Below, piece after piece: positions 52,312 to 62,051 of a stretch of DNA of 64,000 nucleotides (the first letter of the stretch is position 1; each line of letters begins with the position of its first letter). A program made the translations under genes and the position numbers. The DNA comes from Nostoc linckia NIES-25 (lineage in GTDB: Bacteria > Cyanobacteriota > Cyanobacteriia > Cyanobacteriales > Nostocaceae). The notes beneath the pieces were generated by a model. It saw only the letters and a program-made list of their open reading frames with translations. It made no database searches and had not been told where the DNA came from. The DNA lies in contig NZ_AP018223.1 in the NCBI RefSeq assembly GCF_002368035.1, forward strand, positions 505,016 through 569,015, written 5' to 3'.

Positions 52312-53907
52312 ATGAATAAATCGGTTTCTCGGTTAGAGGTTAGAAATATTAGTAAATCGTATTCTGGTTTTGTGGCAAATCATCAGGTAAACTTAGCAAT
52401 TCAGCCAGGAGAAATTCATGGACTTTTAGGGGAAAATGGAGCCGGTAAGACTACTTTAATGAAAATTATCTATGGCTTGGTGCGTGCGGATAGCGGCGAA
52501 ATTTTTTGGGAAGGGCGACAGGTTAATATTAATAGTCCAGAGTCGGCCATATCTCTGTTAATTGGAATGGTATTTCAGCACTTTAATTTATTTGAAACGC
52601 TGACTGTTACGGAAAATATCGCCCTGACGCTACCTCGTAGTGAAAAATGGGATTTATCACGAGTTGCTAAAAGAATTATCACTCTATCGGCAGCATACGA
52701 ACTAAATATAGACTGCGATCGCCCCGTTCATACTCTTTCAGTTGGCGAAAAACAGCGCCTAGAAATTCTCCGGTGTTTATACCACCGTGCAAAATTGCTG
52801 ATTTTAGATGAACCAACGGCAGTTCTCACTCCTCAAGAAACAGAAAGGCTCTTCGCTACTTTAAGGCAAATCGCCTCTGATGGTTGCAGTATTTTATTCA
52901 GCAGTCACAAGTTATTAGAAATGCAATCTCTGTGCAGCCATGCTACAGTTCTGCGTCAAGGTCGAGTCGTTGCCAATTGTAACCCCAAAGCAGAAACACC
53001 AGCGAATCTGGTCAGGATGATGATTGGTGATGTGTTAGGGAATGGGGCATTGGGCATCGGGCATGGTAGGAAAGAAGAATTACTTTCTTCCTCATCTCCC
53101 CATCTTCCCACCTCCCCATCTCCCTCCTTTCCCTCACAACAACCACCAGGCCCGGTTTGCTTACTGGTTAAGGATTTACATCTTAAACCCCAAAATCCTT
53201 ACGGTACAATCTTGCACAACATTAATATGGAAATTCACACTGGCGAAATCGTAGGTATTGCCGGAGTGGCAGGGAACGGACAAACAGAATTACTATCAGC
53301 TTTGAGTGGTGAAATCATCTCTCCTCAGGCAGAAATGATTATGCTAGGTGAAATGCCCATAGGTAAAAGAAATGTTACTCAACGTCGCCGCTTGGGATTG
53401 GGATATGTTCCAGAAGAACGTTTAGAAAAAAGTGTAGTGCCAAGTTTAAGTTTAGTCGAAAATGCTTTGCTCACAGCCCACGGGCAGGGGTTGTTACGTC
53501 GGGGAATAATTCGCTTTGGCAAGTTAAAAACCTGGACTCAACGAATTTGCGATGCTTTCAATGTCGATCGAGTAGGGGTAAATTCTGTTGCTGCTACTTT
53601 ATCGGGGGGGAACTTGCAAAAGTTTATTATGGGGCGGGAGATATCCCAAAATCCAGCAGTATTGATTGCAGCGCATCCAAGTTGGGGCGTAGATGTGAAG
53701 GCCACTGCTAAAATTCATGAAGCATTGATTGAAATGCGAGATACAGGTGCAGCAGTGCTAATAATTTCTGAAGATTTGGACGAATTGTTTGCATTGTGCG
53801 ATCGCATTGCTGCAATCTATAAAGGACAACTTTCTCCTCTCAAGCCAATTGTACATACTAACCGCGATGAAATTGGTAGTTGGATGGGAGGAATTGGGTT
53901 TAATTGA
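52312..53907 (+). CDS. Twin-domain ABC transporter ATPase (sugar/nucleoside type)
   Basis: This is a 531-aa protein with two ABC domains. First: Walker A GENGAGKTTLMKII, signature LSVGEKQRLEIL, Walker B LLILDEPTAVL. Second: AGVAGNGQTELLSALSG (altered Walker A, as usual in this family), LSGGNLQKFIMGREI, and AAHPSWGVDV at Walker B. The layout fits the RbsA/YufO-type ATPases that energise uptake of sugars or nucleosides (BMP family). No permease or binding protein is in this window. The linker (53035-53145) encodes a low-complexity stretch from interspersed repeats (GNGALGIGHGR, then SSSSPHLPTSPSPSF). ATG 52312 has AGGAGAAAG upstream. Confidence 0.9.
   Translation: MNKSVSRLEVRNISKSYSGFVANHQVNLAIQPGEIHGLLGENGAGKTTLMKIIYGLVRADSGEIFWEGRQVNINSPESAISLLIGMVFQHFNLFETLTVTENIALTLPRSEKWDLSRVAKRIITLSAAYELNIDCDRPVHTLSVGEKQRLEILRCLYHRAKLLILDEPTAVLTPQETERLFATLRQIASDGCSILFSSHKLLEMQSLCSHATVLRQGRVVANCNPKAETPANLVRMMIGDVLGNGALGIGHGRKEELLSSSSPHLPTSPSPSFPSQQPPGPVCLLVKDLHLKPQNPYGTILHNINMEIHTGEIVGIAGVAGNGQTELLSALSGEIISPQAEMIMLGEMPIGKRNVTQRRRLGLGYVPEERLEKSVVPSLSLVENALLTAHGQGLLRRGIIRFGKLKTWTQRICDAFNVDRVGVNSVAATLSGGNLQKFIMGREISQNPAVLIAAHPSWGVDVKATAKIHEALIEMRDTGAAVLIISEDLDELFALCDRIAAIYKGQLSPLKPIVHTNRDEIGSWMGGIGFN
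53035..53145. repeat. Interspersed repeats captured in the ABC ATPase linker
   Basis: The gggaatggggcattgggcat repeat followed by a catctccccatcttcccacc repeat lies in frame between the two ATPase domains. The first kind recurs near 25999-26025, between genes. Confidence 0.75.
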
Positions 53908-54040
53908 AGGAGGCAGGAGGCAGGAGGCAGGGGGAATAATGGCGACATTCACTTGAGGTTGTGGGAGCGATCGCGCTATTACTTTTTCTAACGTTGCTCA
54001 ATCATGGGATGAAACCCGATCTATTGAAATCTTAAACTCC

Positions 54041-54078
54041 TTATTCTCTCTGCGCCTCTGCGCCTCTGCGTGCGATAA
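54041..54078. repeat. Interspersed repeat (ctctgcgcctctgcgcctct type)
   Basis: It is a copy of the repeat near 7322 and 24722, here in the gap between the ABC ATPase and DUF99 genes. Confidence 0.65.
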
Positions 54079-54118
54079 ATCATCCCGCAATTACACAACG
54101 CCGTTTTTCTTTCTTGCT

Positions 54119-54703
54119 CTATGCCGAGCTGCTGCTTTCTCCACTTATAACAGCAGATGTAATTAAATGTGCCAAACGTAAAGCTTCTGGCACTTTGCCA
54201 CAGTCAGTTAAGCGGTGAAGCACCTTGGCTACTACAGCAGCTTCTTCGCCGACAACTTGAAAGAAAAACGGTGAATAATCGTAAATCGCCCCAGCAAACT
54301 GTAAAAGTTTCTGTCGCTGTTGGAAGTCTGGCAGACGACTCATCGCTTCTTCAACAGCAGCTAAATCGGGTTGGCGGCGCATCACAGTAACGCAGGGTAA
54401 TTGCAGGCGATTGGCTAATTCTGGAAGATTGACGAGGTTAAACCCGCCAAATGCAATTCCATCTAATAGTAAGATATGTAGTTGTGGTAAAAATTTCCTT
54501 CCTATCAACAACTTGCAGATGACTTCCGTCGCATCGAAACCATCTTGTTGTACTTGTCCCCACACCATACCTTCAAATCGAGTTCCTGCACACACTATCC
54601 CAGCTATAGATACATTGCCACCAGCACCCCGAATAAAAGGCGCATCATCGAAGCCAATAACGCGAATAGTACGATTGAGTTTCAGTAGAGATTCAAGTTT
54701 CAT
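54119..54703 (-). CDS. DUF99-family protein (endonuclease V-like fold)
   Basis: The 194-aa protein has IRVIGFDDAPFIRG at the start, then VSIAGIVCAGTRFEGMVWG and ILLLDGIAFGGFNLVNL, which mark the DUF99 family, related to endonuclease V. The exact activity is not known. It starts at ATG 54703 and is intact by length. The nearby repeat-filled gaps show no operon partner. Confidence 0.88.
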   Translation of the reverse strand: MKLESLLKLNRTIRVIGFDDAPFIRGAGGNVSIAGIVCAGTRFEGMVWGQVQQDGFDATEVICKLLIGRKFLPQLHILLLDGIAFGGFNLVNLPELANRLQLPCVTVMRRQPDLAAVEEAMSRLPDFQQRQKLLQFAGAIYDYSPFFFQVVGEEAAVVAKVLHRLTDCGKVPEALRLAHLITSAVISGESSSSA

Positions 54704-55015
54704 TAAGCTGTTGTTTGGAGGCTAAGTCTTTTGAGCATCAGGCGAACAAAACAAAAAATTAACCCTGGTGATGGTATGAGCAAGAGTTATTTCAAAATTT
54801 TTGACTAATGGACTACCAAATAAAAAATATACAATTTTTCTTGTGGGGTGGGCGTCTCGCCCGCCTGTAGAAAAGGGCGGACAAGATGTCCACCCCACAA
54901 GACTGAATAATTTATTGCTTGGTAATCCCTAAATTACACTTTGCCATCGATGAGTTGCTTCTTTCTTAAAAAGTAACAACTATACTTATTTTTGAAGGTT
55001 CATCGCTTTGAATCC
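54704..55015. other. Intergenic region upstream of the second sigma-like gene
   Basis: It holds a hairpin element with perfect 12-bp ends (CTTGTGGGGTGG at 54840, complement ending 54901), then AT-rich sequence to the ATG at 55016. No operator is evident. Confidence 0.55.
54840..54901. repeat. Hairpin element, CTTGTGGGGTGG ends
   Basis: It is 62 bp with 12-bp perfect inverted ends. A related element is nested at 44368-44422. Confidence 0.75.
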
Positions 55016-56233
55016 ATGCGTCCTCGCCAGAACATTTCGGAAATATTTTCGACTTTCATCCAATTTGAAGCCGATCGCTTCAACTGTTGGATATATGATG
55101 CCAAACTACGGCGCAGTATCCAAAATCGCTTGGTACAGATATCAGAAACAAAAAACTCAGAAAATTTTTGGGCAATTTACTGGCATAAGAACTGGCAAAA
55201 TCAGCCCAACTCTTTAGCTGAAGCACATCTATCGGCTTATTTGCAAGAAACCTGTTATTGGTCAGCACAACGGACGATTCCCCAAATTCGTAGCGTCCAG
55301 TGTACCTTGTTTGACTGTTTTCAAATAGCGATCGCAGAAGTACCAAAAATCCTCAAAGCTTGCGATCCCGACCAAAAAGCTACCTTGAAAAGCTACAGCA
55401 ATGTGGCTTTTGGCAATGTAATTCGTGATGCTTTGCGCCAAAAACAAGAAATAGATTTTTGTAACGATTGGGCGTTGCTACTAAAATTGAGTCGTAAGCG
55501 ACTACAGGAATCTTTACAAAATGCTGGGCTAACAGATGAAACTATTGCTTGTTACTTGTTAGCTTGGAAATCTTTTACAGATGGTTATATCCTGGGCAAA
55601 TCGCCAGGAGTGCGGAAGTTGCAAAGACCCGATGGAGATACTTGGGAAGCAATTGCTCAACTCTACAACCGCGATCGCTTAATGCAACTTAACCCCCCAG
55701 GCACAGAAGCCAACGCCCAAACTCTAGAAAAATGGCTGCTGTTATCTGCAAAATACGCACGTTCTTATTTATATCCTGTGGTTTCTTCACTCAACGCGCC
55801 GAAAACAGGTCAAGCAGATAGCGAATTACAAGACGATTTACCAGACACTACTCAAAATGAATCTTTATTAGCAGATTTAATCGCCACAGAAGAAGCAGAT
55901 ATTCAAAAAAATCAACAACAAGAAATCCAAAATTTATTAATTACTACGTTGGCAAAACTGCCTCTCCAATCACAAGAATTGCTGAAATTATACTATCAAC
56001 AAGGACTGACTCAACAACAAATCGCAAAACAACAGCAAGTCCAGCAATATCAAGTATCGCGGCAATTAGCGAAAGCTAGAGAATCTTTATTACTGGCGAT
56101 CGCCAAATGGAGTCAAGAAACAATGCATATTTCTCCGACTTCCAACGTGGTTAAACATATTAGTGCAGTATTAGAGGAATGGTTACAGAATTATTTCAGT
56201 AATTTGCAACCTCAGCCCTCAAAGGAGCAGTAG
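55016..56233 (+). CDS. Sigma-70-like transcription factor (copy B)
   Basis: The 405-aa protein from ATG 55016 (MRPRQNISEIFSTF) is a close paralogue of the copy at 26090-27334. It shares the region-2-like AFGNVIRDALRQKQEIDFC and the C-terminal helix-turn-helix LTQQQIAKQQQVQQYQVSRQ. Its native C terminus (LEEWLQNYFSNL) is intact here, whereas copy A's is repeat-derived. It ends two bases before the DUF1822 start, so the two are translated together. Together with the CHAT-CHASE2 gene that follows, this is the second sigma-DUF1822-CHAT series. Confidence 0.87.
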   Translation: MRPRQNISEIFSTFIQFEADRFNCWIYDAKLRRSIQNRLVQISETKNSENFWAIYWHKNWQNQPNSLAEAHLSAYLQETCYWSAQRTIPQIRSVQCTLFDCFQIAIAEVPKILKACDPDQKATLKSYSNVAFGNVIRDALRQKQEIDFCNDWALLLKLSRKRLQESLQNAGLTDETIACYLLAWKSFTDGYILGKSPGVRKLQRPDGDTWEAIAQLYNRDRLMQLNPPGTEANAQTLEKWLLLSAKYARSYLYPVVSSLNAPKTGQADSELQDDLPDTTQNESLLADLIATEEADIQKNQQQEIQNLLITTLAKLPLQSQELLKLYYQQGLTQQQIAKQQQVQQYQVSRQLAKARESLLLAIAKWSQETMHISPTSNVVKHISAVLEEWLQNYFSNLQPQPSKEQ

Positions 56234-56235
56234 TT

Positions 56236-57375
56236 ATGTCATCATTTTGTGTTCCGCCGACTCAACTGTGGTTAGAGGTATCTCCTGAAGTTCAAAATCA
56301 ATCTTGGCAGCAAAGCCAATCTAGCGTTAGTCCCCGTAGCCGTTGGAATGTTTTTCTCAATCAAGTATGCGTTAGTACTTTTTTGCCTTGGTTGCAAGCA
56401 GAATACGTACCAGAAGCTACTATTGATACATTGCCAATAATTTGGGAACTAGTCAATGGCACTGCTATAAATCTTGATACAAAACGCTTGATTTTAATTC
56501 CAGATAAAAGCCTAGAAACTAGAGAATTTTCTGTACCGCAAGAATGGATAGATATTCCTCAATGGGCCGGAGATTATTATTTAGCTGTACAAGTTAATCC
56601 CGATGGGGAGTGGATGAGAATTTGGGGTTATACTACCCACGAGCAATTAAAAAATCAAGGTAGTTACGATTCTCAAGAACGGACTTATTCTTTAGATGCT
56701 ACTCAGATGATTGAAGATTTAAATGTACTTTGGGTAGTACGTCAACTATATCCTGAAGAACAAACACAAACATCTCTGGCTCCTTTGCCTGTTTTATCAG
56801 CTACTCAAGTAGAAAATCTCTGGCAAAGATTAACAAGTCCAACAATTACTAATCCTCGCTTGCAATTGGCCTTTGAAATTTGGGGAGCCTTGTTAAACAG
56901 CGAAGATTGGGCGCAAAGATTCACACAGAAACCAGCGCTTGTTAACTTGCGTCAGTGGTTCCAAAATATAGTTGCAGATAGCTGGCAAACAATAGAAACC
57001 TACTTGGGTACGCAGCCAGATTTCGCCTTTAGCTTTCGTCAGGTTGCTGATGCAGCAGAGCGATCGATCCAACGAGTTAAGGAAATTGAGTTACCAAATA
57101 ATCAAGCTGTAGTTTTAATGTTGACATTGACAGCAGAAATAGATGGTAGAGTAGGAATTCGCGGTCAACTATATCCTAAAGAACGCAATTTATTTTTACC
57201 TAGAAATATTAGTTTGGCGTTGATTTCTGCTTCCGGAGAAATTGTCCAATCAGTGCAAGCAAGAGAAACAGATAACTCAATTCAACTCAAACGATTTAAA
57301 TGTCCGCAAAATACGCGCTTTAGTCTTCAGGTTGTTTTAGATGATTTCAATTTTATGGAGGAGTTTGAAAGTTAA
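56236..57375 (+). CDS. DUF1822-family protein (copy B)
   Basis: The 379-aa protein is a paralogue of copy A, sharing CVSTFLPWLQAEYVPEA, WELVNGTAINLD, QEWIDIPQWAGDYY, GYTTHEQLKNQG, RTYSLDATQMIEDLNVLWVV and the C-terminal beta-rich part. It follows the sigma-like gene by two bases, the tightest coupling in the window. No enzyme motif is seen. A sigma-binding or CHAT-substrate role is an inference from its repeated position between the two. Confidence 0.88.
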   Translation: MSSFCVPPTQLWLEVSPEVQNQSWQQSQSSVSPRSRWNVFLNQVCVSTFLPWLQAEYVPEATIDTLPIIWELVNGTAINLDTKRLILIPDKSLETREFSVPQEWIDIPQWAGDYYLAVQVNPDGEWMRIWGYTTHEQLKNQGSYDSQERTYSLDATQMIEDLNVLWVVRQLYPEEQTQTSLAPLPVLSATQVENLWQRLTSPTITNPRLQLAFEIWGALLNSEDWAQRFTQKPALVNLRQWFQNIVADSWQTIETYLGTQPDFAFSFRQVADAAERSIQRVKEIELPNNQAVVLMLTLTAEIDGRVGIRGQLYPKERNLFLPRNISLALISASGEIVQSVQARETDNSIQLKRFKCPQNTRFSLQVVLDDFNFMEEFES

Positions 57376-57384
57376 TAGTTGGGC

Positions 57385-57525
57385 ATTGGGAAAGGGAAAG
57401 GGGTATGGTTCGACAAGCTCACCAACCGGGGAAAAGGGGAAAGATTAAATTTATTCCTTTTCCCTTTAACCTTTAACCTTTTCCCCTGCCTCCCCTGCCC
57501 CAGTCCCCAGTCCCCAGTCCCCAGC
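57385..57525. repeat. Interspersed G/A-rich repeat with tail, copy B
   Basis: Its core closely matches copy A at 26025-26165: ggtatggttcgacaagctca, the agattaaatttattcctttt run and cccctgcctc. It also contains a CCCCAGT heptamer run (57503-57525). It fills most of the gap between DUF1822 and CHAT-CHASE2. Confidence 0.8.
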
Positions 57526-57526
57526 C

Positions 57527-59863
57527 ATGAGTAAACAAATCGTCCTCAACTTAGGAAAAGGAAACTTACACCAAGGCTTTCCCACGGTTATTGCTCAACT
57601 TTGGCAAACGGACACTCCTACTCCCATGCAATTTACAGGTGGATTGCCTGCTGCACCACAATTGGAGCATCTTTATCAACGTTGGCAACAAATGTATACA
57701 GCTTTGTATGCTAGTTTGGGTTGGCGTAGTGGCAACATTGCAGACTTTGAAATTGATGAGGAAGATGTTACCCATATTTCCCAAACAGAGTTTGACAACC
57801 TCTGCCAAGAATTACAAGAAAGTTTAAATACCTGGCTCAATAGTTCGCTGTTTCTCAATATTGACCGGAAACTACGTACTCAACTCTCACCAAAAGAAGA
57901 AATTCGTTGCATAATTACTGCCGAATCGCCGCAGGTTTTAAAGCTTCCTTGGTGTTTGTGGCATTTTTTTAGCGATTATCCACAGGCTGAAATTGCCCTG
58001 AGTCCGCCAGAATATGCTCGTGTGAAGACAAATCTTCAAAAGAGTAAAGGTAAAGTTAGGATTTTAGCAATTTTAGGCGATCGCCACGGCATCGATCTCG
58101 AAAAAGACCAAAATTTACTGCGACAATTACCTAATGCCGAACTCAAGTTTTTAGTTGAACCCAACCGTTCCCAACTCACAGAACAGTTATGGGAGTCAGG
58201 CTGGGACATTCTTTTTTTTGCAGGACATAGTTCCAGCCAAGGAAAAGGGCGAATACTGCTCAATTCTGGAGAAAGTTTAACCATTGACCAATTAAAGTAT
58301 GGTTTACAAAAGGCGATCGCTCAAGGGTTGCAGCTGGCAATTTTTAACTCTTGTGATGGTTTGGGATTAGCCCAAGATTTAGCCGATTTGCATTTACCCC
58401 AGGTAATTGTCATGCGCGAACCCGTACCAGACCGGGTGGCGCAGGAATTTTTGAAGCACTTTTTGACACTTTTTTCAGGAGGCAAAACTTTATATGCAGC
58501 CGTCAGGGAGGCAAGGGAAAGATTACAATCTCTAGAAGATAATTTTCCCTGCGCGACTTGGCTACCTGTGATTTGTCAAAATCCAGCAGAAATTTCCCTC
58601 ACCTGGCAGGATTTCTGCGGTGGTCGGTTGGGTTTATATCTACCGCGTCCCAATTTCAAGCAGTTACCAGCAGTTTTTTTAAATAGCTTCAGCGTTACTT
58701 TAATTATCGTATTAATACGGTTATTCGGCGGGCTGCAAACCCTAGAACTAGAAGCCTTCGACAGGTTAATGCAACTGCGACCAAAAGAACAGCCAGACTC
58801 ACGGCTTTTAGTAATAACTATTACCGACCAAGATATTCAAGCACAGGGACAGGAACCGCGCCAAGGCTCTTTATCTGACAAGTATCTCAATCTCCTGCTA
58901 GCGAAACTAGAACAATATCAGCCAGTGGCTATCGGTCTAGATATATACCGGGATTTTCCAGTAAGTAACGATCGGGCGGAACTAGCCAAGCGGATGCAAA
59001 AAAGCGATCGCTTAATTGCAATTTGTAAACGCGCTGACCCCAAATACGACCCCGCAGGTATTTCACCCCCGCCGGAAATACCAGAAGCACGGCTAGGTTT
59101 TAGCGATTTTGTTGAAGACAACGATGGCGTACTGCGTCGCCATTTGTTGGCGATGACTCCCAACCCGATTTCGTCAAGTTGTACTGCGGCTTCTGCTTTT
59201 AGCGTGCAGCTAGCATTTGTTTATTTAAAACAACAGGGAATTACAGCCAAATTTACCGAAAATTGGGATTTGCAGCTGGGAAATAAAATTTTTCCACGCT
59301 TACAAAATCGAACTGGCGGTTATCAGTCCATAGATGACCAAGGTAGTCAGATTTTACTAAATTACCGTTTTTCGCCCTCCGTGCAAGCGATCGCACCTCA
59401 AGTTACCCTCAGCCAAGTCTTGAACGGACAAGTTAACCCAAATGCCCTAAAAAACCGGATTATTCTGATTGGCGTCACCAGTAACAGTAGTAGCGATTAC
59501 TGGTATACACCAGATGGAAAAAACCCTTCAGAAATTATCCCAGGCGTAATTATCCAGGCGCAGATGGTGAGCGAAATACTCAGTGCTGCTTTAGACCAAA
59601 GACCCTTGTTATGGGTTTGGAGCCAATGGGCTGATATTTGCTGGATTTCGGGTTGGTCTTTGACAGGTGGTTTGCTGGCTTGGTATGTTCGTAAAACAGC
59701 TTATCTCAGTATTGCTATAACCGCAGCATGGGTTATTCTGTTTGGACTTTGCTTAATCGTATTGACTCAAGGCGTCTGGATACCTTTAGTACCACCGATG
59801 ATTTCTTTGCTACTTAGTAGTACTATATTCATCTTTATTAGCAAAAAATTCCAGAAATTATAG
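57527..59863 (+). CDS. CHAT-CHASE2 membrane protein (copy B)
   Basis: The 778-aa protein is a paralogue of the copy at 31761. The CHAT domain has His234 in FFAGHSSSQG and Cys276 in FNSCDGLGLA. The common VIVMREPVPDRVA and LPVICQNPAE follow, then a membrane segment near 375-400, CHASE2 (LELEAFDRLMQLRPKEQPDS onward) and C-terminal membrane segments. It probably senses an extracytoplasmic condition and activates the cytoplasmic caspase-like domain. It is third after the sigma-like and DUF1822 genes, and DUF928 follows. Confidence 0.92.
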   Translation: MSKQIVLNLGKGNLHQGFPTVIAQLWQTDTPTPMQFTGGLPAAPQLEHLYQRWQQMYTALYASLGWRSGNIADFEIDEEDVTHISQTEFDNLCQELQESLNTWLNSSLFLNIDRKLRTQLSPKEEIRCIITAESPQVLKLPWCLWHFFSDYPQAEIALSPPEYARVKTNLQKSKGKVRILAILGDRHGIDLEKDQNLLRQLPNAELKFLVEPNRSQLTEQLWESGWDILFFAGHSSSQGKGRILLNSGESLTIDQLKYGLQKAIAQGLQLAIFNSCDGLGLAQDLADLHLPQVIVMREPVPDRVAQEFLKHFLTLFSGGKTLYAAVREARERLQSLEDNFPCATWLPVICQNPAEISLTWQDFCGGRLGLYLPRPNFKQLPAVFLNSFSVTLIIVLIRLFGGLQTLELEAFDRLMQLRPKEQPDSRLLVITITDQDIQAQGQEPRQGSLSDKYLNLLLAKLEQYQPVAIGLDIYRDFPVSNDRAELAKRMQKSDRLIAICKRADPKYDPAGISPPPEIPEARLGFSDFVEDNDGVLRRHLLAMTPNPISSSCTAASAFSVQLAFVYLKQQGITAKFTENWDLQLGNKIFPRLQNRTGGYQSIDDQGSQILLNYRFSPSVQAIAPQVTLSQVLNGQVNPNALKNRIILIGVTSNSSSDYWYTPDGKNPSEIIPGVIIQAQMVSEILSAALDQRPLLWVWSQWADICWISGWSLTGGLLAWYVRKTAYLSIAITAAWVILFGLCLIVLTQGVWIPLVPPMISLLLSSTIFIFISKKFQKL

Positions 59864-59954
59864 GCAAGCGAAGTGTAGTAATAAATTAGGTGTTAATCTT
59901 CAAAAATTAAAAATCCTAATAAGTTACTTTGGCGATCGCTAATTAATTTCTACT

Positions 59955-60737
59955 ATGAAAAAGGTACTTTGGTTTCACACTACCACCCCGATCTTTGCGC
60001 TTACCTTGAGTATTTTTAGCACATCTGCTAATTGGCATGTACAAGCTCAAACCGTAACACCTACAAGCAAAATCACCTATGTTGCACCAACAGCACAGGA
60101 AAAGCCAGGAGAACCCACAGGAAGGCGTAGAGGTGGAGGTAGCCGTGGTTCCTGTAAGCAGTATGAAAATCTGACAGCTTTAGTACCCATAAATAAGATA
60201 GGAAATAAAGATTTAGTATGGGGACAATCAACATCTCAAACCCCAACATTTTGGTTTTTTGTACCCGATAAATTAACTCCTCAAGTTCCTGTTGAGTTTG
60301 TAATTCAAGACGAAGCAGATAATTACGTTTATCATACAAAATTTAATCCACAAGAAACGCGATCGGGAATTTTTCGCGTACCCGTACAGCCTACAAAACC
60401 TTTAGTAGCTGGTAAATCTTATCGTTGGACTTTTTCGATTTATTGCGATCCTAATAAGCCATCTTCTGCTGTTTACGTGCAAGGTTCAATGACACAAGTT
60501 GCTCTTAATCCATCATGGCAACAACAACTTACAGCAGCTAAAACACCATTAGAAAAAGCTAGTTTTTTTGCACAACATGGTGTTTGGTATGATGCTTTAA
60601 CCAGTTTAGGAGAAAGTTTACAAAATACCAAAGACAAAGATCCAAAAATTGTATCAGCTTGGAGCGAGCTACTAAAACAAGTTGATTTATCTCAGGTTGG
60701 TACAGATGCGATCGCATCTTGTTGTATTGCTAAATAA
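59955..60737 (+). CDS. DUF928-family secreted protein (copy B)
   Basis: The 260-aa protein has a signal peptide (FALTLSIFSTSANWHVQAQ). An Arg/Gly-rich linker (GRRRGGGSRGSC) is followed by the DUF928 core: LTALVPINKI, TPTFWFFVPDK, EFVIQDEADNYVYH and YRWTFSIYC. The helical end FAQHGVWYDALTSLGESLQ matches copy A. It is probably periplasmic or surface-associated, and lies 91 bases after CHAT-CHASE2 in the same direction, so the two are probably co-expressed. Function unknown. Confidence 0.88.
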   Translation: MKKVLWFHTTTPIFALTLSIFSTSANWHVQAQTVTPTSKITYVAPTAQEKPGEPTGRRRGGGSRGSCKQYENLTALVPINKIGNKDLVWGQSTSQTPTFWFFVPDKLTPQVPVEFVIQDEADNYVYHTKFNPQETRSGIFRVPVQPTKPLVAGKSYRWTFSIYCDPNKPSSAVYVQGSMTQVALNPSWQQQLTAAKTPLEKASFFAQHGVWYDALTSLGESLQNTKDKDPKIVSAWSELLKQVDLSQVGTDAIASCCIAK

Positions 60738-60895
60738 TACAGCGTTTTGCAACTAAATTAAGTACACCCCTCCCCGTGAGTTCGGGGTGAGTGGGCTATC
60801 TTCGGAGGTGGGGTGATTAATTATACTCTGACAAATTTAGCAGAGCATTTAGAACAGATTAATCATGGTAAAAATAACAAGTACTGAAAAACCAC

Positions 60896-61717
60896 TTATT
60901 TTCGGGCGCGAACAAGGAACTTTGTAGTATCTTCCCAAACACCTCGATCTGTTGTGAGTTTTTCAATTTCTGCACTGTACTCAGCTTGCCACTGTTCTAA
61001 TTGCGATTGTGATAATTTTGATAACAGGGGATGAGCTTTAAAATTTATATTAATTGCTATCCAAGATAATTTCTTATCTTTAAGATGGCGATAACGCCCT
61101 GACGGTACAGTCTGAATTTCGACATCTCTAAAACCTGCTTGATGAAGCAAATTCTGACATCTTTCTGGTGTGCCTAGTGGTTCGAGAATATACGGTAGCG
61201 ATACACCTAAAACCCTAGTGCAAATACTTCGATGAAGAGATGCCAAAAAAGCAGTTTCGGGAGGAGAGGTAAATGCAATATATCCTCCTGGTTTTAAGAA
61301 GTGATACCACTTTTGCAAAATAGTAGGGATATCAGGAAAAAGTACAAGCGCCTCACAGCAAAAGACAGCATCAAAATTACTATCACTAAAGTTGATATAT
61401 TCTGCATCTGTCTCAATCAACTCGATATTTTTTAATTTGGCGGCTGCAATCTTAAGTTTTGCTTGATGTAACATTCCAGGAGTCATGTCAACCCCAATCA
61501 CATGACCTTCTGAACCAACCTTTTGGGCTGCGGGAATTGCAATCAAACCTGTTCCAGTCGCCACATCAAGAATTTTCTGCCCCTGCTGAAGCGGAACAAA
61601 TTCAAGTAAAAGCTTGGCTTCTAGAGGATGGCGAGTACCTTCCTCACGATCGTAAGTAGTTCTACCACCATAGAATTCTCTTAGTAGCTGCTTGTATTTA
61701 TTTATATCAGCTATCAT
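60896..61717 (-). CDS. SAM-dependent methyltransferase (class I)
   Basis: The 273-aa protein has SAM motif I in ILDVATGTGLIAIPA, the acidic end of strand 2 in VIGVDMTPGM, motif II/III AVFCCEALVLFPD and LKPGGYIAFTSPPE. The methyl acceptor is unknown. It starts at ATG 61717; the length and ends look intact. It is convergent with the DUF928 gene and same-strand with the RTX gene that lies upstream of it. Confidence 0.92.
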   Translation of the reverse strand: MIADINKYKQLLREFYGGRTTYDREEGTRHPLEAKLLLEFVPLQQGQKILDVATGTGLIAIPAAQKVGSEGHVIGVDMTPGMLHQAKLKIAAAKLKNIELIETDAEYINFSDSNFDAVFCCEALVLFPDIPTILQKWYHFLKPGGYIAFTSPPETAFLASLHRSICTRVLGVSLPYILEPLGTPERCQNLLHQAGFRDVEIQTVPSGRYRHLKDKKLSWIAININFKAHPLLSKLSQSQLEQWQAEYSAEIEKLTTDRGVWEDTTKFLVRARK

Positions 61718-62051
61718 TAGATGTCAAATCTTCTACACTTACTTCATAAATAATAATTCTTTTTGTGATGTTAAGTTGCTCGGTAGTGAATCCAACTAAC
61801 ACAGCACAAGCCGCAGTTGCATTAATGTTTACTAACAAGCGATCGCTTTATATTTAGATGGTATTAGTAAATACTACGAGGGTTGGGGAATTTTAAAACA
61901 CTAACTGAACCGTATTGGATTATAAAAAAGCTTCCTGCCTCTGTGCTTTTCATCTGCCAGCCCTTTTTTCTAAATTTAAAAACCAGCCCTTACTTAGGTG
62001 AAGGGCTGGTAACTAATATGATGAACTTGTCAGAATAATTTCTACAGAATT
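61718..62051. other. Intergenic region between the methyltransferase and RTX genes
   Basis: It holds the terminator of the RTX gene (61970-62010) and the upstream region of the methyltransferase gene. No other feature was recognised. Confidence 0.5.
61970..62010 (-). terminator. Intrinsic terminator of the large RTX gene
   Basis: The 10-bp stem ACCAGCCCTT / AAGGGCTGGT has a nine-base loop. On the minus strand it is followed by a run of T (ggtttttaaattt). It is positioned about 40 bases after the RTX stop codon. Confidence 0.7.
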
